A stretch of 21,315 bases of DNA. It comes from Phycisphaerales bacterium. GTDB lineage: Bacteria; Planctomycetota; Phycisphaerae; Phycisphaerales; UBA1924. Both the position numbers and the translations under genes were made by a program. The notes below the pieces were generated by a model that did no database searches, had not been told where the DNA came from, and worked only from the letters and a program-made list of their open reading frames with translations. Location of the stretch: contig JARGNC010000008.1 of assembly GCA_029212425.1 (NCBI GenBank), positions 7,437 through 28,751 of the forward strand, in the 5' to 3' direction. Below, in pieces: positions 6,843 through 14,102 of this stretch. Numbering within the stretch: the first letter of the stretch is position 1; each line of letters begins with the position of its first letter.

Positions 6843-7580
6843 TCAGGGAAGCTTGGATGCAGCGGCTTGATCGATGACCCAAAGTGTGATTGTTTCATCT
6901 GCAACGATTTGCGCAGGCAATGGTTCGCCTGCGATTGATCTTGCAACAGCGTCTGCTTTCCCTTGACCAAGAACCAACATGACAATCTGCTTTGCACTTT
7001 TGAGGACTGGCATGGTCAGTGTGATTCGTTCCGGAGGTGGTTTCGGAGAGTTGAATATCGGGATCACTGTGCCGGTCGAATCGAGAGCGGGATCACCTGG
7101 GAACAAGGACGCGATATGACCATCCTCACCAATTCCCAACAAAGCGAAATCGATGGTGTTTCCGTCGCCACCTTCGGGATTGAGAACCGACCGAAGGGTT
7201 TCTTGATATGCCAAAGCCCCATGCTCGGGACCGAGTTCGCCGAGCATGCGATGGACTTGCTCAGGAACGAACGGCAAATCTGTGAACACTTCACGAATAA
7301 ACACACCCGCGTTTGAATCCTTGTGATCTGCAGGCACGGCTCGCTCATCTACCCAAAGGACATGGGTCTTTGACCATGGAAACCCACTCAGGTATTTAGG
7401 GGAGCTTAGTTTTTCGAAAACTGCTCGCGGGCTTGATCCGCCAGGGATTGCGAGCGTGAATCGACCTGTCTCTGCCACTGCTTTTTGGGCGGATTCAAAG
7501 ATTTGTAAAGCAACCAACTCCCCTGCTGCAACTGCATCTTGGACAACACGGAGGGTTGGATAGGTGGTTGGCTCAGTCAT
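6843..7580 (-). CDS. pgl: 6-phosphogluconolactonase
   Basis: This 245-residue DevB-type lactonase hydrolyses 6-phosphoglucono-1,5-lactone to 6-phosphogluconate, the second step of the oxidative pentose phosphate pathway. AIPGGSSPR (44-52) is the phosphate loop, WVDERAVP (76-83) a family signature, and His155 in LLGIGEDGHIASLFPG is the probable catalytic base; PPERITLTMP follows. ATG 7580 overlaps the zwf stop as ATGA (7580-7577) and has GGAG seven bases upstream, so translation should be coupled to zwf. It is the last gene of gnd-zwf-pgl. No terminator is visible before the convergent RpiR gene ends. Confidence 0.93.
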   Translation of the reverse strand: MTEPTTYPTLRVVQDAVAAGELVALQIFESAQKAVAETGRFTLAIPGGSSPRAVFEKLSSPKYLSGFPWSKTHVLWVDERAVPADHKDSNAGVFIREVFTDLPFVPEQVHRMLGELGPEHGALAYQETLRSVLNPEGGDGNTIDFALLGIGEDGHIASLFPGDPALDSTGTVIPIFNSPKPPPERITLTMPVLKSAKQIVMLVLGQGKADAVARSIAGEPLPAQIVADETITLWVIDQAAASKLP

Positions 7581-9136
7581 GATGGGGCTCCGTGATTTTG
7601 ATCGCTGCCCGAATCGCCGTTGAATGATCCCCATGCGTCTTCTGGCTCGCTTGCTCTCGGGCTTGAGAGGGGGACAAATATACTGCCTGCATCTTCTGGA
7701 CCGGTTGACCCCGCGGTGTAGTTCGGGAAGTTGGGGACCGGTTGTTCTTCAAGACCTTTGAGTACTGCGTCTGCCCAGACCCATGAGGCTTCAACTTCGT
7801 CTTGACGGATGAAGAGAGTTGGGTCGCCCATGATCGCATCGAGTAGCAATCGCTCGTAAGACTCTGGAAGATCGACTCCGAAAGAATCGGAATAGTTGAA
7901 CTCTAGATCCACGCTATCGATGTTCATTCCCGGTCCGGGTCTCTTTGCCCCGACACTCAGCCGGATTCCTTCTTCTGGTTGAATCCGGATACGCAACACA
8001 TTCGGACACGACGGCGAGCATTCGGAAGCATGAAAGAGGTGCATCGGGGGCGTGCGGAATCGAACGCGGATCTCAGAGACGCGCGATGGGAGTCGTTTGC
8101 CGTGCCTGAGGTAGAAAGGGACACCTGTCCATCGCCAGTTGTCGAGTTCAACACGGGTCGAGATGAATGTTGGTGTCGTTGAGTTGGAATCCACCCCTTC
8201 CTCATCGCGGTACCCTGGGACCTTGACCCCATCAACAACACCCGGCCCGTACTGTCCTTGGACAGTACTTTGAGCAACCTCTTTGGGTGATGTCGGGATC
8301 TTGATCGAACGCAGAACCCGAACCTTCTCATTTCGGATATCCTTCGGAGAGAGACTCAACGGCGGCTCCATCGCGGTCAACGCGAGTAACTGCATCATGT
8401 GATTTTGCATCATGTCGCGCAGTGCACCAGCGGATTCGTAATAATCGGCGCGGTCCCCCACTCCTAAAGTTTCCGCTACCGTGATTTGCACGCTCGCAAT
8501 ATGGTGACTGTTCCAGAGCGGCTCGATCATGCCGTTGGCAAAGCGAAACGCGACTAAGTTCTGAACCGTTTCTTTTCCGAGATAGTGGTCGATCCGGTAG
8601 ACCTGAGTTTCCTCGACGAATCGAGAGAGATGATCATCGAGTTTCTTTGCGCTCTCCAGATCGTGACCGAACGGTTTTTCGACAACCAGTCTTGACCAAG
8701 GGGCATCTTGGTGATTTGAGTCTCGCTTGAGCATGCCTGAAGATGCGAGATTTTCTGTGATCGATCCGAATAGTCCTGGCGAAACTGATAGGTAAAACAA
8801 TCTGTTCCCACTCAGATTCCGGTCTTCCTCGAGAGATTCAAGAGCACTCGCCATTTGGTGGAAAGATTGCTCGTTCTTTGCGTCGAGTTGAAAGAACTCG
8901 ATGCATTTTTCAAACGATGCCCATGCTTCATGTTCGGTTGAAGCTTCCTCGACATACTCCCTGAGGTATTCAAGGAATGCTGCTCGATCCGCTTGGCTGC
9001 GACCTGTCGCGAGGATCAGAAAGTCTTCAATGAGATTCGATTTCCAGAGCCGAAAGAGGGACGGGAACAGCTTGCGGTGTGCAAGATCTCCGGTTGCACC
9101 AAACAACACAAGTGTAAACTGCTTCGCTTGTTGCAC
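7577..9136 (-). CDS. zwf: Glucose-6-phosphate dehydrogenase
   Basis: The protein oxidises glucose 6-phosphate to the lactone, the entry step of the oxidative pentose phosphate pathway. Near the N-terminus GATGDLAHRK forms the dinucleotide-binding turn, EKPFG follows at about 153-157, and RIDHYLGK at about 181-188 is the active site with its catalytic His. The Arg in LATGRSQ sits where family members hold the NADP 2'-phosphate, so NADP use is plausible. I prefer GTG 9136 (519 residues) because GGAG lies six bases upstream; a TTG at 9190 would add 18 residues and has a poorly spaced ribosome site. The C-terminus runs past the usual AGSxGP region by roughly 35 Ser/Gly/Asp-rich residues that look disordered. 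gnd precedes it and pgl overlaps its stop, so one transcript should supply the whole oxidative branch. Confidence 0.93.
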   Translation of the reverse strand: MQQAKQFTLVLFGATGDLAHRKLFPSLFRLWKSNLIEDFLILATGRSQADRAAFLEYLREYVEEASTEHEAWASFEKCIEFFQLDAKNEQSFHQMASALESLEEDRNLSGNRLFYLSVSPGLFGSITENLASSGMLKRDSNHQDAPWSRLVVEKPFGHDLESAKKLDDHLSRFVEETQVYRIDHYLGKETVQNLVAFRFANGMIEPLWNSHHIASVQITVAETLGVGDRADYYESAGALRDMMQNHMMQLLALTAMEPPLSLSPKDIRNEKVRVLRSIKIPTSPKEVAQSTVQGQYGPGVVDGVKVPGYRDEEGVDSNSTTPTFISTRVELDNWRWTGVPFYLRHGKRLPSRVSEIRVRFRTPPMHLFHASECSPSCPNVLRIRIQPEEGIRLSVGAKRPGPGMNIDSVDLEFNYSDSFGVDLPESYERLLLDAIMGDPTLFIRQDEVEASWVWADAVLKGLEEQPVPNFPNYTAGSTGPEDAGSIFVPLSSPRASEPEDAWGSFNGDSGSDQNHGAPS

Positions 9137-9236
9137 AGCTGGCTCCGTTTCAAACTCGGTCTCGTTGCTTCTGCGATTGATCTTACGCAAACACTTCTCG
9201 TGCAGTCAGTATTTCTTCATCTGTGGAAAGAGTTGA

Positions 9237-10664
9237 CTACTTCAGTTTTGATGTGCTTCCATCGCCAAGCCAATCGGTATGGAAATCGCCTTCGCGGTCA
9301 TTGCGACGGTAACTGTGAGCACCGAATGCATCACGCTGGGCTTGCAGCAGATTGTGAGGCAATCGTGAAGCGTGAATAGTGTCGTAGTACGAAAGGGCTG
9401 AAGAGAGTACAGGGATACCGATACCGGATTGGGCAGCGACGGAAACCGTCCGCCGGAGACCTGGAAGTGCAGCAGCGACATGCTTGGAGAACCATGGATC
9501 AAGGAGTAGGTGGCTTGAGCCAATGCCTTGCATAGCTTGACTGATTTGATCCAAGAAGTCGATCCGGATGATGCATCCGGCTCTCCAGAGCTTGGCGACG
9601 CGATCAAGCCGCACTTCCCACCCGTGCTCCGCGCTTGCGGATGAGATGAGATCGAGCCCCTGAGCAAATGCAATAACCACGGAGGCAAACAATGCGTCTT
9701 TCAGATCATCTGATTCGATATTCAGATCTTGATCTGGATTCGGATACTTTGCAGATACCTCAGCGAGCTGATCTCGTATAGATCGTCGGGACGAGACACC
9801 ACGAGCAAAGACTGCCTCTGCAAGCGTTGGACAGGGGACTCCAAGATCGAGCGCCATTTCAGCGGTCCACTTGCCGGTACCTTTCTGCTTTGCTTCATCC
9901 AGCACACTGTTGACAAGCTTTCCGTCTTGGAATGGGTCGTTTACACGGAAGATTTGCTCGGTAATTTCGAGCAAGAAACACTTCATGTGTCCGGTGTTCC
10001 ATGCACCAAATAGATCTGCGAGTTGATCTGGAGTTGTCCCGGGGTGCATATTGAGAATCGCGTAGATCTCACAGATCGCTTGCATAAACGCGTATTCGAT
10101 GCCGTTGTGGATGGTCTTCACTGCATGACCACAACCGCCACCACCGAGCCAATCGCAGCACGGTTGACCATCTGGGCCGCGGGCAGCTATGGATTGGAGA
10201 TTGGATTTGATGAGATCCCATGCGATCTCTGATCCGCTCGGCATGATACTCGGTCCATGACGCGCGCCCTCTTCACCACCAGAAACGCCGGCTCCGACAT
10301 ACAGAACGCCGAATTGCTCGGCGGCTTCGACACGGCGTTGGGTATCCTGGTATTTGCTGTTTCCGCCGTCGATGACCACATCACCCGGCTCAAGGACTTT
10401 GTAGAGATCATCGAGTACTGAATCCACAGCAGGTCCAGCAGGGACCATCATCAGGAGCTTGCGTGGACGCTCGATCGCTGAGATCAGATCGTGAGCAGTG
10501 CGAAAGCCCAATGCTGATTCCCCCCCCTCATTGACGAACGCATCGACCAAATCTGTGGTGAGATCGGCCCCCCCCACAACCAGTCCACGATCGATCATGT
10601 TGAGTGCGAGACTTCTCCCCATCACACCCAGACCAACGACTCCAAAATCGATTTTTTTTCCCAT
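9237..10664 (-). CDS. gnd: 6-phosphogluconate dehydrogenase, decarboxylating, possibly NAD-preferring
   Basis: The 475-residue protein is of the long, E. coli Gnd type and converts 6-phosphogluconate to ribulose 5-phosphate and CO2. GLGVMG (11-16) is the Rossmann turn, VSGGEEGARHGPSIMP (128-143) lines the active site, Lys184 and Asn188 in KTIHNGIEY are catalytic, and QRDAFGAH near the C-terminus closes the substrate pocket. At the end of the second beta strand, where NADP enzymes carry an N-R-S/T motif, this protein reads A-D-L-T-T (33-37). The Arg that holds the 2'-phosphate is therefore a Leu, and an Asp is introduced, which usually signals NAD preference. The ATG has no Shine-Dalgarno sequence; an extended -10 lies close upstream. 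It is first in the gnd-zwf-pgl operon. Confidence 0.93.
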   Translation of the reverse strand: MGKKIDFGVVGLGVMGRSLALNMIDRGLVVGGADLTTDLVDAFVNEGGESALGFRTAHDLISAIERPRKLLMMVPAGPAVDSVLDDLYKVLEPGDVVIDGGNSKYQDTQRRVEAAEQFGVLYVGAGVSGGEEGARHGPSIMPSGSEIAWDLIKSNLQSIAARGPDGQPCCDWLGGGGCGHAVKTIHNGIEYAFMQAICEIYAILNMHPGTTPDQLADLFGAWNTGHMKCFLLEITEQIFRVNDPFQDGKLVNSVLDEAKQKGTGKWTAEMALDLGVPCPTLAEAVFARGVSSRRSIRDQLAEVSAKYPNPDQDLNIESDDLKDALFASVVIAFAQGLDLISSASAEHGWEVRLDRVAKLWRAGCIIRIDFLDQISQAMQGIGSSHLLLDPWFSKHVAAALPGLRRTVSVAAQSGIGIPVLSSALSYYDTIHASRLPHNLLQAQRDAFGAHSYRRNDREGDFHTDWLGDGSTSKLK

Positions 10665-10673
10665 AGTGGCAGG

Positions 10674-10679
10674 ATCATA
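10674..10679 (-). promoter_or_regulatory. Putative extended -10 element for gnd
   Basis: On the minus strand TGATATGAT gives TATGAT (5 of 6) with the extended TGn motif. It ends nine bases before the gnd ATG, so the transcript would have a leader of only about 2-3 bases, in keeping with the missing Shine-Dalgarno sequence. The -35 match is weak. Confidence 0.35.
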
Positions 10680-10754
10680 TCACCGTCAAGGATTCATCAC
10701 CATAAATCGATTCTGGATCTCCTCGGAAAGGATTTCTGATGGACCAAGAAAAGA

Positions 10755-10776
10755 CAAGCCCCATTTCAGGGGCTTG
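10755..10776 (-). terminator. Intrinsic terminator downstream of the Ser/Thr kinase gene
   Basis: A perfect 8-bp stem (CAAGCCCC / GGGGCTTG) closes a six-base loop. Read on the minus strand it is followed by TCTTTTCTT (10754-10746), the U-rich tail expected of a rho-independent terminator. It lies about 185 bases past the kinase stop and before gnd, so it should end the sigma-kinase transcript and insulate gnd. On the + strand the following bases are less T-rich. Confidence 0.7.
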
Positions 10777-10784
10777 CTTATTCA

Positions 10785-10810
10785 CAAAATATGAATAAAT
10801 AAATATTTTG
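10785..10810. repeat. AT-rich inverted repeat in the kinase-gnd intergenic region
   Basis: CAAAATAT (10785-10792) and ATATTTTG (10803-10810) form an 8-bp stem around a ten-base A/T-rich loop, just before the terminator in the direction of kinase transcription. The 10665-10959 stretch holds no gene that I can support, only this repeat, the terminator and the gnd promoter region. Confidence 0.5.
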
Positions 10811-10959
10811 ATCCAACGACTGCGAGAATCGCTGTACCTCCCTGCACCCACTGGGTCAGGTGGATACAGGGTCTCCATATTGAGTTAGTGGTTTTCACTC
10901 ACTCATTGGACATAAAAACCAAAGAAATTTTGGATTCGTAAAAAATGAGCGTCCTGGAA

Positions 10960-13317
10960 TCAGTTTTCCAGATCCACGCGTTCTGCGTGATCTCTCACCC
11001 TGATTGTGTGCGGGTGGTCTTGGCCGTATACATCGGCGTATGCGCCTGCTAAATCTGTTAATGCCACTTTGAGATCATCTGAGGGCATTTGTGAAGCGTT
11101 TGATTTTAAATTCTCATATTCATAGGGCAAAGCTTCGAGATGGGCGAACCCCATAGTTGATCGGACATCATCGAGAGCTGGTGACAAGACTGATTTAGCC
11201 TGTTCGTACTGCCCAAGCATGTTGTACGCTTGAGCGAGATAGAGGCGAGGGAGATTCCGGATTCTGGGTCGATTCGCGGTGACCTGGTAAAAGGGCTCTA
11301 CTTCTGGTGTAAGCATTTCGATCACATCGTTGGACCTGCGTGATGCGATCAAGGCTCGCGCGATCAGAAGCCGACCTTGGTAGGACATGAAGTGCTCCTG
11401 CCCAAAGTGACTATCCATTTGAGCTGAGAGCGATTTGGCATTTGTGAGCGCATCTTCGGTATACCCGAGTTCTATCTCACTGATTACTTTTTGCGCGACG
11501 AGTGATAGGTATCTGTCATCATTTGGGCCGTGAGCAGCTACGAACGCAGGGAGCACGCGTTGGACAACTTCCCGTGTCTCCTCGAATCTGCCGAGTTTTT
11601 GGAGCGACTTCGTCCAGTACATCATCGACGACAGCGTTCGTGCGTCATTTGGCCCGTAGAGAGTCTCCCAAATCTGGTAGAGTTCTTTCGCGTCGCGAAG
11701 TGCCAGTTCCGGCTTCCCAACAAAGCCGTTATAGATTGCGCTTACCTCCAAGCCTGAGGCTCGTTCGTCTGATGCGGTCGTGTACCTCGACAGGTATTCG
11801 TCAAGATATGGCTTTGCTTGCTCTGTTTTTTGTTGTCGGATGAGGGAGACAGCGTAAAGCAACACATGGCGGCTGTACTTCACCTCAGATGGAGGAGCGT
11901 GGTTGATGAATTCCCCAATAAACTGCTCTGCTTTGTGAGGCTGCAGGGTTTCAATGTAGTGCTTTGCTAAACGGGTCGCACTCTCCTTCACACGGATGTG
12001 TTCAGGCGAATAGATCATTGAATACAAGTCGTACGCCTCGATCGCATGATCGATCCCCTCAGTCGCACGATGAATTTGAGAGTAGGCATTGGCGATCGAT
12101 AGATGGAGCCCAGCGAAGTTTGCGATCTGATCTTCTCGATTGCTTGCATCCATCTCGCTGATTCGATCGCTCACATACTCGAGCACGGTGAAGCTGTCCA
12201 TGCTTGGACCAAGTTCCTTTGTCGGCCCAAGCGAATCAACGAGGCCGGTCAGCACACCGATGGTCTGTTGATTGGAGATTCGGAGATCTCGGCTTATCTG
12301 CTTTGAGTTGAGATGATTCCAAATCGCAGCGGTAATCAGTATTACTGCTCCGAGTGCTCCGAGAATTGGAACTCGGTTTCTGTGAAACGCTCTCAAAAAC
12401 AAATACTTCTTGGTGTGAGCAATCGCTTGGATAGGGAACCCTTTTTGATCGTCTTGGATATCACGAACAAGTTCACTTACTGCGCTGTATCGCGCATTCA
12501 TCTCAACCGATGTTGCTTTGCGGATGATCGGCCCGATTGATCCTGGTAGCTTGCCAAGCTCTCGGGTGATGAAAACCTCACCGGTCGAGACCAGACGGTA
12601 GCTGTCGCTCGGAGAGGCCATATCGAGCGGATGGTTACCTGTGAGCATGACATACAGCAATGCACCGAGCGAATACACATCCTGACGGACATCGGTTGGT
12701 GTGCTGTCGTGATTCAAGAGTTCAGGTGGGAGGTATCGGATATCTCCTGACAGAAGCGAGTAAGAGTTTCTGCCAAAGTCTTCATCTGCGGACACACGCT
12801 TTGCAATTCCGAAGTCTAATACACAAGGGGTTCCGTCCTCCTTGATGAGAATGTTTGCTGGCCTGATATCGCGATGAATCACCCCACGGAAGTGCGCGTG
12901 AGTGACCGCGGAGCAGATCATTGTGTATGTGTCAATGATTTCGCTTGTGGTTCGCCCACTCGCCCTCGACCAGACGCTCACGGACTGGCCTTCAATCCAG
13001 GGGGTCACGATCCATATGGTGTTTGATTCATTCTCAACCCCAAGGATCGGCAGGATGAACTTGTGATCAAGTGTTGCTGCGAGATCCACACCTCGGATGA
13101 GCCTGTCGTAGATCTTGCCGCTGGATTCGTATGATTTTTTGAGTGCAACGAATGTACCGTCTCTACGGTCTTGAGCTTTGTAGACGACACCTTGCCCGCC
13201 GTGAGCGACTTCGTGCAGGACTTGGTATGGACCAACATCTACATGGTCCGAGCCGAGCTTTGACTTGAGTTCATCGAAGAATGCATCGGTTTGGTCGTTT
13301 GATCCCATGCTCACCAC
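10960..13317 (-). CDS. Membrane-anchored Ser/Thr protein kinase with C-terminal TPR-like repeats
   Basis: The 785-residue protein has a Hanks-type kinase domain at about 31-290: a glycine loop (AHGGQGVVYKA, 38-48), Lys60 in VALKK, the catalytic loop HRDIRPAN (148-155) with Asp150 and Asn155, DFG at 168-170 and GDIRYLPPE as the P+1 region. The usual Lys of HRDxKxxN is an Arg. A single membrane helix (about 317-333) follows the kinase domain, and the remaining roughly 430 residues are helical repeats with TPR-like pairs, such as A-Q-A-Y-N-M-L-G-Q-Y-E-Q-A. The kinase is presumably cytosolic and the repeats on the other side of the membrane. The GTG start overlaps the last base of the sigma-factor stop (TAGTG), with AAGG about six bases upstream, so the two proteins are made together and probably act in one signalling circuit. 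The substrate is unknown. Confidence 0.9.
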   Translation of the reverse strand: MVSMGSNDQTDAFFDELKSKLGSDHVDVGPYQVLHEVAHGGQGVVYKAQDRRDGTFVALKKSYESSGKIYDRLIRGVDLAATLDHKFILPILGVENESNTIWIVTPWIEGQSVSVWSRASGRTTSEIIDTYTMICSAVTHAHFRGVIHRDIRPANILIKEDGTPCVLDFGIAKRVSADEDFGRNSYSLLSGDIRYLPPELLNHDSTPTDVRQDVYSLGALLYVMLTGNHPLDMASPSDSYRLVSTGEVFITRELGKLPGSIGPIIRKATSVEMNARYSAVSELVRDIQDDQKGFPIQAIAHTKKYLFLRAFHRNRVPILGALGAVILITAAIWNHLNSKQISRDLRISNQQTIGVLTGLVDSLGPTKELGPSMDSFTVLEYVSDRISEMDASNREDQIANFAGLHLSIANAYSQIHRATEGIDHAIEAYDLYSMIYSPEHIRVKESATRLAKHYIETLQPHKAEQFIGEFINHAPPSEVKYSRHVLLYAVSLIRQQKTEQAKPYLDEYLSRYTTASDERASGLEVSAIYNGFVGKPELALRDAKELYQIWETLYGPNDARTLSSMMYWTKSLQKLGRFEETREVVQRVLPAFVAAHGPNDDRYLSLVAQKVISEIELGYTEDALTNAKSLSAQMDSHFGQEHFMSYQGRLLIARALIASRRSNDVIEMLTPEVEPFYQVTANRPRIRNLPRLYLAQAYNMLGQYEQAKSVLSPALDDVRSTMGFAHLEALPYEYENLKSNASQMPSDDLKVALTDLAGAYADVYGQDHPHTIRVRDHAERVDLEN

Positions 13318-13904
13318 TATCGCCCTTGCTGAAACTTGAGTGTGGTTTCTTCGATACTCGCGTGAAGTCGCTGACGGATTTTATAGACCGCATCAATTGT
13401 GAGCCCGTGCAACTCAGCGATGACTTTCGGCGAAGAGCCTCTCAATGAAAGATTCAGGATGCTTTTTTGAACAGCTGATGCTGTCTGCTCGACATGCTTG
13501 ATTGCTTGCAAGGCGCACTCTTCATCCCAAGCTTTATTCCAGTCCTTCAAACTTGATGGTTCCTCGAAAGACTCGATTGAATACTCTGTTTGTATCCTTT
13601 TCTTTGACGAACTGACAACACTCCGCGTGACTTGAAAGAGGTACGAGCGGAATCGTCCTCGATCGGGGTCATACTTGGTTGCGATAGAAGACTGTGTCAG
13701 ACGGATAAATACATCTTGCGCTATATCGTCGGCGTCATGTGGTGCCATGCCACGCGAAACACAGAACGCGTGGATGATCGGAGCGTACCACGCTTCAAAC
13801 TCACGCCACGCTTCATGATTCTCGCTGTTCGCGATTGACGCGATCAGGTCAGGATCTGTACGGGTCTCGTTCAAGCCACTCTTGCCTCGTCCTTGTGTTC
13901 TCAA
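13317..13904 (-). CDS. ECF-type RNA polymerase sigma factor
   Basis: The protein of up to 195 residues has region 2 (about 30-100) with the motif DADDIAQDVFIRL and the stretch YDPDRGRFRSYLFQVTR. It has a region 4 helix-turn-helix near the C-terminus (SPKVIAELHGLTIDAVYKIRQRL). There is no region 1 or 3, as expected of ECF factors. Planctomycetes often encode such a sigma factor next to a Ser/Thr kinase, and here the kinase start overlaps the sigma stop, which suggests that the kinase controls or is controlled by it. A stop codon lies three codons upstream of TTG 13904, and the only other start I see is TTG 13874, so the gene must use a TTG. The extended -10 at 13932-13937 gives a short leader for TTG 13904, which I therefore prefer. 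No anti-sigma factor gene is adjacent. Confidence 0.85.
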   Translation of the reverse strand: MRTQGRGKSGLNETRTDPDLIASIANSENHEAWREFEAWYAPIIHAFCVSRGMAPHDADDIAQDVFIRLTQSSIATKYDPDRGRFRSYLFQVTRSVVSSSKKRIQTEYSIESFEEPSSLKDWNKAWDEECALQAIKHVEQTASAVQKSILNLSLRGSSPKVIAELHGLTIDAVYKIRQRLHASIEETTLKFQQGR

Positions 13905-13928
13905 CCGCGCTCAGGCAGGGCTATTCGT

Positions 13929-13941
13929 CTGATTATATCAG
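13929..13941 (-). promoter_or_regulatory. Extended -10 promoter element of the sigma-kinase operon, inside an inverted repeat
   Basis: On the minus strand TGATATAAT gives a perfect TATAAT (13937-13932) with the extended TGn motif, and the start site would be about 20 bases before the TTG at 13904. The -35 region is poor, which the extended motif could offset. The element sits inside the inverted repeat CTGAT-TAT-ATCAG, so a dimeric regulator could cover it. Confidence 0.5.
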
Positions 13942-14102
13942 TACTCCGTAGATTCTCATACTCAAAACCTGTGAAAGCCCACAGAATTTCAGAGCCAATC
14001 AAGTCCAAAGCCGTCCGATCTCGCTTTACTTACCTCACCGCTCCGGCTAATCCAATGTTCAGCATGGAAGGGAAGTTTGGGTGGTCAAGTGATAAGGTAG
14101 CC

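Noticed and set aside
10820..10870. A possible tRNA or small RNA in the kinase-gnd intergenic region
   Set aside because: I could not fold a cloverleaf or find a TTCGA-type T loop; only the terminator and an AT-rich repeat are supported.
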